From Acidimicrobiales bacterium (GTDB lineage: Bacteria > Actinomycetota > Acidimicrobiia > Acidimicrobiales > JAUJNH01), in contig JAUJNH010000001.1 of the NCBI GenBank assembly GCA_030448245.1, forward strand, positions 62,001-126,000: a stretch of 64,000 bases of DNA, in the 5' to 3' direction. Each line of letters opens with the position of its first letter. The stretch's first letter is position 1. The notes beneath the pieces were generated by a model, which was not told where the DNA came from, ran no database searches, and saw only the letters and a program-made list of their open reading frames with translations. The translations under genes and the position numbers were made by a program. This document shows positions 18,492 to 27,262 of this stretch, one piece after another.

Positions 18492-20002
18492 CCGGAGGCC
18501 CGTGGCCGGCCCTGGTGAAGGCGGCGCTGCTCGGCACCGAGCGGACCGGGCGCCCGGGACCGGCGGCTAGCGGCGCCGGCGCCCTCCTCGTCGAGGCTGT
18601 CGCCGCCGATCAGGATCGGCCGTCGGAGCGGGTGCTGCTGGCGGCCGCCGCCGCCCTCGCCACCGCCCGGCGGGCCGGCCGCCCGGCCGAGCGCCCTCGC
18701 GTCGACGGGGTGCCGCCGGCACCGGCGATCGACCGCCCCGAGGTGGGGGAGGAAGCGTCTTCCACCCTGGGCGCTCTCGTTGCCGGCACGTGGCGCCAGC
18801 TGCTGCCGGAGTGGCTGGAGGTGTGTGCGTTAACCGGTCGCAGGGTGCCCTCGGTCCGGCTGCCAGCGGTGCTCGACCTGGCCACCGGGGACCGGGCGCT
18901 GCGCCCGTTGGTCCTGGGGGCGCTGGGCGAGCGGGGGCGGTGGCTGGCCGGGCACCGGCCCGAGTGGCGTTGGGCCGTCGGCCTGGCAGCGGGCGAGGTG
19001 CCCGACGACCCCGCATCGGCCTGGGGCGAAGGGACCTCGGCCGAGCGGCGTGCCCTCCTGGCCGCGGTCCGCAGCGTCGACCCGACCCTTGGCCGCTCCC
19101 TCGTCGAGTCGACGTGGCGGGCCGACAAGGCCGACGAGCGGGCGGCCTTCGTCGACATCCTGGGCTCCGAGGTGTCCATGGACGACGAGCCCTTCCTCGA
19201 GGAGGTCGCCCGCCTTGACCGGGCTCGGGACGTGCGGCGGGCGGCGGCGGCGGCCCTGGCCCGGCTCCCCGGGTCCCGCCTGGCCGGTCGCATGGCCGAC
19301 CGTGCCGTCGCCCACGTGGACGCCGGCGGGCTGCTCCGCCGTCGCCTCGTCGTGCACCTGCCCCAGGACCTGCCGGAGGACTGGGTGGCCGACGGCGTCG
19401 AGCAGGCCACCCGACACCCCGGGGGCGAGCGGGCCTGGTGGCTGCAGCAGGTCGTGGCGGCTGCTCCGCTCGGCGCCTGGGGCCCGGCCGCCGAGGCGGT
19501 GGCCGGCGCCTCACGCAGCGAGTACGGCGACGTCGTGCTCCACGGCTGGGCGCGGGCGGCCGCCTCGCAGGGGCGGTCGGACTGGGCTTCGGCCCTCCTG
19601 GCCGCCGAGGCCGTCGACGATCCCGCGCCTGTGCTCCGCGTCCTCGACCCTCGGGAGCGGGCGGCCTGGCTGGCCCGCGCCCTGGAGGCCGCGCCCCCGG
19701 CCCGGGTCATGCTGCTGCTGCCGCTCGGCGTCGAGGTGCCGAGGCCTTGGCCGTCGCCGCTGGTCCAGGTGGCCGCAGGCCGGGCCGCCGCCCTCGTCCT
19801 GGCCCAGCCCGTTCGCGCCCACCTGGCCCGCCCCGTCCTCGTCCTGGCCGCCGAGCGCGCAGACCGCTCGGCCCTGCCCGGCTTCACGGCCCAGCTGGCC
19901 CAGGCCATGCGGGCCGACAGGCGGCTCGAGGCCGAGCTCCGCCGCCCCCTCGCCATCGCTCAGCTCCGACAGGACCTCCTGGCCGAGCTCCGGGATGCCT
20001 GA
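18488..20002 (+). CDS. DUF5691-family helical-repeat protein
   Basis: A 504-residue protein beginning at ATG 18488 inside the SWIM stop codon (ATGA). It opens [21 protein letters not shown], matching the start of DUF5691 proteins that accompany SWIM and MoxR genes. It is rich in Ala, Leu and Arg, and predicted to be an all-helical, HEAT-like array; no catalytic motif is visible. It is presumably a scaffold or adaptor of the MoxR/VWA machine encoded 6 kb further on. It converges on the RCC1/RTX gene, 85 bases away. Confidence 0.82.
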   Translation: MTGGPWPALVKAALLGTERTGRPGPAASGAGALLVEAVAADQDRPSERVLLAAAAALATARRAGRPAERPRVDGVPPAPAIDRPEVGEEASSTLGALVAGTWRQLLPEWLEVCALTGRRVPSVRLPAVLDLATGDRALRPLVLGALGERGRWLAGHRPEWRWAVGLAAGEVPDDPASAWGEGTSAERRALLAAVRSVDPTLGRSLVESTWRADKADERAAFVDILGSEVSMDDEPFLEEVARLDRARDVRRAAAAALARLPGSRLAGRMADRAVAHVDAGGLLRRRLVVHLPQDLPEDWVADGVEQATRHPGGERAWWLQQVVAAAPLGAWGPAAEAVAGASRSEYGDVVLHGWARAAASQGRSDWASALLAAEAVDDPAPVLRVLDPRERAAWLARALEAAPPARVMLLLPLGVEVPRPWPSPLVQVAAGRAAALVLAQPVRAHLARPVLVLAAERADRSALPGFTAQLAQAMRADRRLEAELRRPLAIAQLRQDLLAELRDA

Positions 20003-20087
20003 GCTGCCGGATGCCAACGTTGGTCGATCGTGGCCTTCGGGACGAGCCCGGGCCGAAGCCCGGACCCGCCCCGCTGGTCCCCCCTGT

Positions 20088-22994
20088 CTACGGGACGCCG
20101 TTCACCTTCTCGCAGCCGTGCTGGGCCACGAGGGAGTCCGTCCCGTCTCCCCCCTGGCAGCTGTCGGCTGACTCGGTGCCGCCGGCCAGCACGTCGGCGC
20201 CCTCGGCACCGAAGACGGCGTCGCTTCCGGCCCCTCCGGTGAGGGTGTCGTTCCCGACGTCGCCCTTGAGGCTGTCGTCACCTGAGCCACCGTCGGCCTC
20301 GTCGTCACCGGCCCCGGCGTTGACGGTGTCGTCGCCGGAGCCGGCGCAGATCACGTCGTTGCCCTCAGCGGCGCCCACCTTGTCGTTGCCGCCGAGGGCG
20401 GCGAACACGTCGGCCCCCGGTGTGCCGGTGAGCCGGTCGGCGCCGCTCGTGCCCGTGATGGTGGCCTGCTGCCCTCGGCAGCCGGCGCCCACCGTGACGG
20501 TCACGGTGGCGACGTTGGAGTCGGCGGTGCCGTCGTTGACCCTGTAGGTGAACGAGTCACTCCCGACGTGGTCCTCGTTCGGCTGGTAGGTGAACGAGCC
20601 GTCGGCGTTGAGCAGGGCCGTTCCCCGGGCGGGTCCGGTGACCAGCGAGGAGGTCAGCGGGTCGCCGTCGGCATCAGTGTCGTTGGCCAGCACGCCGGAT
20701 GGGGCGACGACGAGAGCCGTGTCGCTGCCGTAGTGGGTGTAGGTGTCACCGTTCGCCACCGGCACCGCCTTCAGGGCGAAGCTCCTCTTGGTCGGGGCGA
20801 CGGCTGCCGTGGTTGCGCTCCTGCTCTGGGAGATGTGGCCGGGCGCCGAGGCGGTGACCGTGTACGGGCCAGGGGCCAGCTTGTCGACCCGGTAGTCGCC
20901 GTTGGTGTCGGTGGCGGCCTGGCCGGCGGCGGTGCCGGGTGCGCCGATGGTGCGGGTGACGGTCACCGTGGCGCCGGCGATTCCAGCGCCGGTCGCCGCA
21001 CTCGTCACCTTGCCGGTGACCGAAGACCGGTCCGTTGGGCTCAAGGAGGCGACGAACGAGACGCAGGCCAAGGCATTGCGCTGCTGCGTCTCGGTGCCGA
21101 GCTCGGTCTCGGGCTCGACTCGGAGGAAGTACGAGCTGCCCTCGACCACGTTCTCCCAGCCGTTCATGACGATGTCGCGGGTCCTCGGGCGGGCACCCGT
21201 CCAGTTGCTCACGGCGCCGGTGGCGATGGCCGGTCCGGCGCACGCAGGCTCGCTGTGGATCGTGTAGCGCGAGATCCTCATCGGATCACCGAGTCCGGGC
21301 TGGATCACCTCGCTCCACTCGACGAACAGGCCGTCGGTCACCGTTTCGTAGTGGTTGTTCCACACGCTCTTCACCGTGGGCCGGACCAGCGGGCCCAGGG
21401 CGAAGTCCACTGGGGTGATCTGGTTCTCGGTCACCGTGACCTGCTTGGTCTGGGGCTGGAGCTCGGTTCCGCTCGCCGTGACGTTGTACGGCCCTGGCAG
21501 GAGGTCGGGAACGATGTAGTTGCCGTCGCTGTCGGTCGTCGCCTGGCCCGCGGGAGATCCCCCGCTGTGGGTGATCGTGACGGTGGCGCCGCCAACCGGT
21601 GCGCTGGTGCTGGTCGCCGTCACCCGGCCGGCGATGCTGCCCGGCTGCGGGACCTCGGACGAGACCTCGACGGTGAACACCCGCGTGGCGGTCGCCGTCG
21701 AGGTCGAATCACCCGGCCTGCAGCCCAACGACAGGTTCGTGCCGACGCTGGGATTGACGCAGTCGGGCGGTGAGAGGCCGTTGCTGGCCGCCACCTTGAA
21801 GGTGGAGGTGCCGGCCGCGCCCGGCGTGCCGGAGAGGAGCCCCGAAGGGCTGAGGGTCATCCCCGGTGGGAGCGAACCCTCGGCCAGCGTGTAGGACGGG
21901 GCCGGCGAGATGCCCGCCGACCCCCCGAGCGTGGAGTTCGTGGAGGTGCTCATCGTGAACTGGAAGCTGTAGGGCGACCCGACGTAGCCCTTGTGGGGAG
22001 CGATTGCGCTCAGGATCGGCTGGACGCGCCCAGACTGGTTGTTCCCCCAGCACCGGGCCGGCGGGCCGCTCTCGGGGACGGCGCAGGTGTGGAAGGTGCC
22101 GGCGGTCACCTGGGTGTAGGTCCCGGCGGGAACCACCGTCTGACCTTCGCCGTTCCGGCCCCAGCACGTGGCCGTCCTGTCGGGCCGCAGACCGCAGACA
22201 TGGGCGAAGCCGGTGCTCAGCTGGGTGAACGTTGCCCCAGCCGGATACGTCTGCTGGCCGCCCTGGTTCCGGCCCCAGCAGATGGGGCTGTTGTCCATCT
22301 TGAGGGCGCAGGAGGAGAAGTTCGAGACGTTGACGTAGCGGTACAGGCCCGGCACGTCGTTCCCTCCCGGCACGTTGATCTGGCCGTCGGCGTTGTGCCC
22401 CCAGCACTTGATGCTGCCGTCGGCGCGGAGGGCGCAGGCGTGGCGGTTGCCCATGGTCACCTGGGTGAACTGGCCGGCCGGGACGTCGCGCACCACCTTC
22501 TGGTCGGGGTCGGCTCCCGGAGCAGCCGGGTCGTCGCCGCCCCAGCAGGCGATCGTGCCGTCCGTCCGCAGGGCGCAGACGTAGTTGAGGCCAGGGGCCA
22601 CATGGGTGAACCTGCCCGGGGGCACCAGGCGCTTGTCGAACCGGCTGCTCCCCCAGCACACCAGGGTCTGGTCGGTCCTCACGCCACAGACCGTGGCGTA
22701 GCCGGCGTTCACCTCGAGGAACGTTCCCGGCGGTGGTGTCGCCGCCCCGCCCGGCTGCACGTTGGCCACGTCGTTGGACGGGACGCCGTTCTCACCCCAG
22801 CACGCAACCGTGCTGTCGGTCTGGATGCCGCAGCTGACGTACCCGCCTGCGCTGATCGAGGGGACCGCAAGCGGCTGGGACGTCCCGAAGGCCGCGGCTG
22901 GCGCCGCCGTGGTCACCGACCAGGCCGCCAGCAGCAGGAAGGCCACGGTGGCCGCCGTCCCGGTCCGTCGCGCTCCAGGGATCCGCTGCGTCAT
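20088..22994 (-). CDS. Large secreted mosaic protein: RCC1-like repeats, Ig-like, CarboxypepD_reg-like, cadherin-like and RTX repeats
   Basis: A 968-residue protein from ATG 22994, with AGGAG 5-9 bases upstream. A signal peptide (hydrophobic stretch then APAAAFG) spans about residues 1-36. Residues 40-335 contain seven RCC1-like repeats, each with a pair of cysteines in the pattern CxxxxDxxxxCWG. Then come a putative-Ig domain (SLPPGMTLSPSG), two carboxypeptidase-regulatory-like folds (SIAGRVTATS and SVTGKVTSAA), a cadherin/VCBS-like domain (VLANDTDADGDPLT), and about six RTX calcium-binding repeats (GGxGxDxx) near the C-terminus. It should be a calcium-stabilised surface or released protein. 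It follows the kinase gene by 208 bases on the same strand. Confidence 0.85.
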   Translation of the reverse strand: MTQRIPGARRTGTAATVAFLLLAAWSVTTAAPAAAFGTSQPLAVPSISAGGYVSCGIQTDSTVACWGENGVPSNDVANVQPGGAATPPPGTFLEVNAGYATVCGVRTDQTLVCWGSSRFDKRLVPPGRFTHVAPGLNYVCALRTDGTIACWGGDDPAAPGADPDQKVVRDVPAGQFTQVTMGNRHACALRADGSIKCWGHNADGQINVPGGNDVPGLYRYVNVSNFSSCALKMDNSPICWGRNQGGQQTYPAGATFTQLSTGFAHVCGLRPDRTATCWGRNGEGQTVVPAGTYTQVTAGTFHTCAVPESGPPARCWGNNQSGRVQPILSAIAPHKGYVGSPYSFQFTMSTSTNSTLGGSAGISPAPSYTLAEGSLPPGMTLSPSGLLSGTPGAAGTSTFKVAASNGLSPPDCVNPSVGTNLSLGCRPGDSTSTATATRVFTVEVSSEVPQPGSIAGRVTATSTSAPVGGATVTITHSGGSPAGQATTDSDGNYIVPDLLPGPYNVTASGTELQPQTKQVTVTENQITPVDFALGPLVRPTVKSVWNNHYETVTDGLFVEWSEVIQPGLGDPMRISRYTIHSEPACAGPAIATGAVSNWTGARPRTRDIVMNGWENVVEGSSYFLRVEPETELGTETQQRNALACVSFVASLSPTDRSSVTGKVTSAATGAGIAGATVTVTRTIGAPGTAAGQAATDTNGDYRVDKLAPGPYTVTASAPGHISQSRSATTAAVAPTKRSFALKAVPVANGDTYTHYGSDTALVVAPSGVLANDTDADGDPLTSSLVTGPARGTALLNADGSFTYQPNEDHVGSDSFTYRVNDGTADSNVATVTVTVGAGCRGQQATITGTSGADRLTGTPGADVFAALGGNDKVGAAEGNDVICAGSGDDTVNAGAGDDEADGGSGDDSLKGDVGNDTLTGGAGSDAVFGAEGADVLAGGTESADSCQGGDGTDSLVAQHGCEKVNGVP

Positions 22995-23083
22995 CTCGAC
23001 TCCTCGTCTGCTGCTGCTCAAGCGAAGGGCGCGCCGTCCGAGCTGGCATGGCGGCCCACGTGAGGCAACTGTCGCGTCCGTGT

Positions 23084-23121
23084 CTGAAGATGGCCTGAAG
23101 GGGAGCACCGGTCTTCGAAGA
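23084..23121. promoter_or_regulatory. Direct repeat and palindrome upstream of the RCC1/RTX gene
   Basis: Two CTGAAG boxes start at 23084 and 23095, exactly 11 bases apart, the usual geometry for an OmpR-family dimer. A perfect 10-bp palindrome TCTTCGAAGA follows at 23112-23121. They lie between the histidine kinase stop and the RCC1/RTX start, so they may be where the neighbouring response regulator acts. This is inference from spacing only. Confidence 0.35.
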
Positions 23122-23202
23122 TCTTGGACGACTTCTAGGTTCTTCAGCTCGCTTCCCTTCGGGGCGTCGGGCCGCGCTGAGGCTGCCCCTGCCGGCCGAT
23201 GC

Positions 23203-24891
23203 TCAGGTCGACGTGGCTCCGCCAGCTCGCTCGCACGGCAGGAGCGGGAGCCTGAGCACGAACCTCCCGGCCTCGTAGGCCAGGGCACCGCCGTGGGCTT
23301 CGGCCAGCCCCCGTGCGATCGGGAGGCCCAGGCCGGAGCCGCCGCGGTTGTCGAGGCTGACGAAGCGTTCGAAGACCTGCTCCTCCGCGCCGGGCGTGAT
23401 GCCCGGGCCGTCGTCGGCCACCGTCACCTCGAGCACGCCGTCGCGGCTGGTGAGGCGCACCGTGATGCACCGCCCGGCGTGGCGTCGCGCGTTGTCGAGC
23501 AGGTTGGCCACGATGTCTCGCACGATGTCGGGGTCGAGCATCGGCCGCTGGTCGAGGTCGCAGGCGTCGACGGAGATCTCGAGGTCGGGGGCCAGGACCC
23601 GGGCCCGCTCGCACTCCTCACGGCAGAGGGCCTGGACGTCACAGCCCACGCGGTGCAGCTGCGCACCTCCCTGGTCGAGGCGGGCCATCCTCAACAGCCC
23701 CGTCATGACCCGCGACGCTCGTGAGGTCTCTCGCACGATGTCGGCCAGCAGCCCGTCCCGCTCTGCGGCCGTCGGGCCTCGCAGCAGCGTCTCGGCACAG
23801 GCCCGGATCCCGGTCATCGGGGTCCGCAGCTGGTGGGCGGCGTCGGCCAGGAATCGTCGGCTGCGAGCTTCGGAAGCCCGCGCCTCCTCGAGCGCGGTCT
23901 CCAGAGCGGCCAGGGTGGTGTCGAGGGTCGAGGCGAGCCATCGCTGCTCGGTGATGTCGCGGGCGATGCTCGACACCCCGACGACGGTCCCGCTGGCGTC
24001 CCGGATGGCGGAGACGGTCAGGGAGACCTCGATGGGCTGGCCGTACCTGGTGGCGCGCGTCGTCTCGTGGTGGGGGACCCGCTCGCCCCGCCGGACCATG
24101 CCCAGGACCCGGTCGACCTCGGGGTGGCGCTCCCGGGGGACGATCACGGTGACGGGGCGGCCGACGATCTCGGCCGGCGAGTACCCGAACATTCGCTCGG
24201 CGCCCTGGTTCCAGCTGACGATGGTGCCGTCCAGGTCCTTGCCGATGATGGCGTCGTCGGACGAGTCGACGATGGCGGCGAGGCGGTAGCGGGCCTCCTC
24301 GGCCCGGCGGCGCTCGGACAGGTCGTGCACGAAGGCGTTGATCGTGCGGTTGGCCCCGTCGCCGATGGTCCACAGGATCATCTCGGCGTCGAAGGGGCTC
24401 CCGTCCCTGCGCCAGGCGACCGTCTCCAGCCGGCGGCCGAGACGGCGCCGCTCGCCGGTGACCTGGAGCCGCTCGAGGCGGGCTCGGTGCTCGGCCCGTC
24501 GATCAGGCGGAAAGAGGCGCTCCAAGGCGTCACTCCCCAGAGCCTCCTGCCTCGGGATCCCGAAGAGCCGCTCGGCGCCGTCGTTCCACTCGAGGATGGT
24601 CCCGTCGAGGTCGAGGGCCACGAAGCCGTCCGTCGCCGTGTCGATGATCTTGCGGGACCGCTCCTCCATCTGCCGGCTGTGGGCGGCGGCCTCTCGGGCC
24701 TCACGCAGGCCGGCCTCCAAGGCTTCGAGCAGGTCGTCGTAGGCGGCGAGCGTCCCGTCGCCCGACGTGTACGGGTCCCGTGGCTCTCGGCCGGCCCCTG
24801 GCATCCGGCGGAGGCTCGCGGCGACCCCTTCTACGACGCCCAGCAGCCTCGCCCACGTGGCGGCCATGCCGCCGTGTACGAGCCTGGCCAT
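23203..24891 (-). CDS. PAS-PAS sensor histidine kinase, no membrane helix
   Basis: A 562-residue protein; its ATG at 24891 shares one base with the stop of the response regulator gene (TGATG). A short N-terminal region precedes a coiled coil (about 50-80), two PAS domains (about 78-190 and 203-315; both contain the DGTI..WN.GAERxFG pattern), a HisKA helix with the phosphorylated His353 (AAHQLRTP) and an HATPase domain with N box (NLLDNARRH), VADDGPGI and GSGLGLPIA. No transmembrane segment or signal peptide is seen, so it senses a cytoplasmic cue through its PAS domains. The cognate regulator is clearly the gene just upstream. Confidence 0.92.
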   Translation of the reverse strand: MARLVHGGMAATWARLLGVVEGVAASLRRMPGAGREPRDPYTSGDGTLAAYDDLLEALEAGLREAREAAAHSRQMEERSRKIIDTATDGFVALDLDGTILEWNDGAERLFGIPRQEALGSDALERLFPPDRRAEHRARLERLQVTGERRRLGRRLETVAWRRDGSPFDAEMILWTIGDGANRTINAFVHDLSERRRAEEARYRLAAIVDSSDDAIIGKDLDGTIVSWNQGAERMFGYSPAEIVGRPVTVIVPRERHPEVDRVLGMVRRGERVPHHETTRATRYGQPIEVSLTVSAIRDASGTVVGVSSIARDITEQRWLASTLDTTLAALETALEEARASEARSRRFLADAAHQLRTPMTGIRACAETLLRGPTAAERDGLLADIVRETSRASRVMTGLLRMARLDQGGAQLHRVGCDVQALCREECERARVLAPDLEISVDACDLDQRPMLDPDIVRDIVANLLDNARRHAGRCITVRLTSRDGVLEVTVADDGPGITPGAEEQVFERFVSLDNRGGSGLGLPIARGLAEAHGGALAYEAGRFVLRLPLLPCERAGGATST

Positions 24892-25571
24892 CACGTCGAA
24901 CGCAGCACGTAGCCCACGCCGCGGACGGTCTGGACGATCCTCGGTCCCCGGGCCTCCAGCTTGCGCCGCAGCGCGCTGACGTGGACCTCGACCAGGTTGG
25001 TGTCGTAGGCGTCGAACCCCCACACCCGGGTGAGCAGCTGGATCTTCGACAGCACCTGCCCGGGGTGCTGGACCAGCATGGACAGCAGCTCGTACTCGGT
25101 GCGGGTCAGGTCGAGCTTGCGCCCGTCGCGCATCGCCACCCGGGCGCCATCGTCGATGACGACGTCGCCCACCTGGCGCACGGCCGACGCGAGCCGGCCG
25201 GCCCGGCGCAGGAGGGCCTGCACCCGGGCCAGCAGCTCGGCCATGGAGAACGGCTTGACCAGGTAGTCGTCGGCCCCCGCCTCGAACCCGGCCAGCCGAT
25301 CGCCGAGGCCGTCGGCGGCGGTGAGGAACAGCAGTGGCAGGTCGCTGGACACCCGCAGGATGCGGGCCATGCCGTAGCCGTTGGGTCCCACCGGGAGCTG
25401 GACGTCGAGCACGGCCAGGTCCGGTCGGAAGGAGCCGGCCACCTCTTGCAGGCGGGTGCCGTCAGGCTCGGCCCGCACCTCGTAGCCGTCGCCGCGCAGG
25501 GAGACGTCCAGCGCCGAGCGGATGGGGTCGTCGTCCTCCACCACCAGGACCCGGGCTTTCGCTGCTGCCAC
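24891..25571 (-). CDS. OmpR/PhoB-family response regulator
   Basis: A 226-residue protein from GTG 25571. The receiver has the acidic cluster VVEDDDP, phosphoacceptor Asp56 (AVLDVQLP), Thr84 and Lys106 (DDYLVKPFS). The C-terminal winged helix contains LTRTEYELLSMLVQHPGQV and the recognition helix/wing VHVSALRRKLEARG followed by TVRGVGYVL. It is the first gene of a regulator-kinase pair and may continue into the RCC1/RTX gene. No good ribosome site precedes the GTG. Confidence 0.93.
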   Translation of the reverse strand: MAAAKARVLVVEDDDPIRSALDVSLRGDGYEVRAEPDGTRLQEVAGSFRPDLAVLDVQLPVGPNGYGMARILRVSSDLPLLFLTAADGLGDRLAGFEAGADDYLVKPFSMAELLARVQALLRRAGRLASAVRQVGDVVIDDGARVAMRDGRKLDLTRTEYELLSMLVQHPGQVLSKIQLLTRVWGFDAYDTNLVEVHVSALRRKLEARGPRIVQTVRGVGYVLRST

Positions 25572-25689
25572 CGAAGTATTTTGTCACCACGCGAAATCCC
25601 GGGACGAGCCAGACGGGCAGGTGCGCCGGTCGGGCCGCCGGCATCGGCCGCGCCACCGCCTCCTGCGGCGATCTCGACCACGAGGTCCA

Positions 25690-26024
25690 GCTCCATGCCG
25701 AAGCCGCCCGAACCAACGCCGAAGCCGGCAACCACGGTGCCGCCCCCGTGCGCCCCCTCGCCCTGCGCCAACGTCGCCCGCAACTCGTACCGGCACGATC
25801 ACCCTGGACACGCGCAGGCGGCCGGGGGCGAGAACGGCGACCGGGTCGTCGTCACGGGGGTCACCGAACCGTCCCGCGGCACTGCATGGATCAGTGACGG
25901 GGGCTACGTCGTGCGCTACACGCCGACGCGCGACTACACCGGGCGCCGACCAGGTGACCGTCAACGTCTCGGACTCCCGTGGCGTGGCACCGCCAGCACG
26001 CCCGTGTACATCACCGTCTCCTGA
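25690..26024 (+). pseudogene. Frameshifted 3' remnant of an Ig/cadherin-like repeat protein
   Basis: Pieces of one protein domain lie in two alternating frames. One frame gives a Pro-rich linker (PPEPTPKPATTVPPP) and later GENGDRVVVTGVTEPSRG, then VRYTPTRDYTG near 25940. The next frame continues GADQVTVNVSDSRG, and the first frame resumes with GTASTPVYITVS and a stop at 26024. Joined, this matches the end of Big_9/cadherin-like domains (YTP..DYTG.D..T..VSD..G..T..V.ITV), as in the neighbouring RCC1/RTX protein. At least two frameshifts are needed, so the gene is dead. Confidence 0.6.
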
Positions 26025-26047
26025 TCGTCGGCCTAGCCTCCGGCCGG

Positions 26048-27145
26048 GTGGGTGCCGACCTGACCGACCAGCCGGTGCTGCGGCGTCATGCCGAGGACGC
26101 GTTCGCCGACGAGCTGGCCGTGCTGGCGGCCGGCGACGAGCGGGAGCGGCCGCCGGGGTGGCGGCTGTCGCCGTGGGCGGTGGTCACCTACCTGCTGGGT
26201 GGCGAGGCGGCCGACGGCACCGAGGTGACGGCGAAGTACCTGGGGGACCGGCGCCTCATCGAGGTCGCGGTGGCGACCCTGGCCACCGACCGCTCGCTGC
26301 TCCTCCTGGGCGTTCCGGGGACGGCGAAGACGTGGGTCAGCGAGCACCTGGCCGCCGCCGTCAGCGGCGACTCGACCCTGCTCGTGCAGGGCACGGCCGG
26401 CACCGGCGAGGAGTCGTTGCGCTACGGCTGGAACTACGCGCGCCTCCTGGCCGAGGGGCCCAGCGAAGCGGCGATGGTGCCCAGCCCGGTCATGGTGGCC
26501 ATGCAGCGGGGGGCGATCGCCAGGGTCGAGGAGCTGACCCGCATCCCCTCCGACACCCAGGACGCCCTCATCACGATCCTGTCGGAGAAGTCCCTGCCCA
26601 TCCCCGAGCTCGGGTCCGAGGTGCAGGCCCGCCGCGGCTTCAACGTGATCGCCACGGCCAACAACCGGGACCGGGGCGTGAACGAGCTCTCGTCGGCCCT
26701 GCGCCGGCGGTTCAACACCGTCGTGCTGCCGCTGCCGGCCACGGTCGAGGAGGAGGTCGAGATCGTGCGCCAGCGCGTGGCGCAGCTGGGCCGGGCCTTG
26801 GGGCTGCCCGATGTGCCGCCCGCCCTCGACGAGGTGCGCCGTATCGTCACCGTGTTCCGAGAGCTGCGGAGCGGCCAGACCGAGGACGGCCAGGCCCGGG
26901 TGAAGTCGCCCAGCGGGACGCTGTCGACTGCCGAGGTGATCAGCGTGGTGGGCAACGGCATCGCCCTGGCCGCCCACTTCGGCGACGGTGAGGTTCGGGC
27001 CGGCGACGTCGCCGCCGGGATCGTCGGCGCCGTGGTGCAGGACCCGGTGGCCGACGCGGTGGTGCTGCGCGAGTACCTCGAGACCGTGGTGCGCGAGCGC
27101 GACGGCTGGCTCGACCTGTACCGGGCCCTGCGCGAGCACCTGTGA
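26048..27145 (+). CDS. MoxR-family AAA+ ATPase
   Basis: A 365-residue AAA+ ATPase from GTG 26048. Walker A reads GVPGTAKTW; Walker B is altered to AIARVEELTR (Glu pair after hydrophobic stretch); sensor 1 is VIATANNRD and is followed by the arginine-finger region ALRRRFN. MoxR ATPases act as chaperone-like motors that load or remodel partners bearing VWA domains. Here it precedes DUF5682 and a VWA gene, and its relatives (SWIM, DUF5691) lie upstream. The region between the pseudogene and the GTG has no clear ribosome site. Confidence 0.9.
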   Translation: MGADLTDQPVLRRHAEDAFADELAVLAAGDERERPPGWRLSPWAVVTYLLGGEAADGTEVTAKYLGDRRLIEVAVATLATDRSLLLLGVPGTAKTWVSEHLAAAVSGDSTLLVQGTAGTGEESLRYGWNYARLLAEGPSEAAMVPSPVMVAMQRGAIARVEELTRIPSDTQDALITILSEKSLPIPELGSEVQARRGFNVIATANNRDRGVNELSSALRRRFNTVVLPLPATVEEEVEIVRQRVAQLGRALGLPDVPPALDEVRRIVTVFRELRSGQTEDGQARVKSPSGTLSTAEVISVVGNGIALAAHFGDGEVRAGDVAAGIVGAVVQDPVADAVVLREYLETVVRERDGWLDLYRALREHL

Positions 27146-27250
27146 CGAAGAGCGAGGACGGCCCGGAGGTGGGTGCCCGGTGAGGCGCTCCTGTGGTCGA
27201 TCGACGACTCGACGGGCGCCCGCACCGCGGAGGGCCGCCCGCAGCGACCG

Positions 27251-27257
27251 AAAGGAG
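27251..27257 (+). promoter_or_regulatory. Ribosome binding site fixing the DUF5682 start
   Basis: AAAGGAG lies 5 bases before the GTG at 27263. Earlier in-frame starts from 27173 lack such a site and would add a non-conserved leader, so 27263 is preferred. Confidence 0.65.
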
Positions 27258-27262
27258 TAGCC

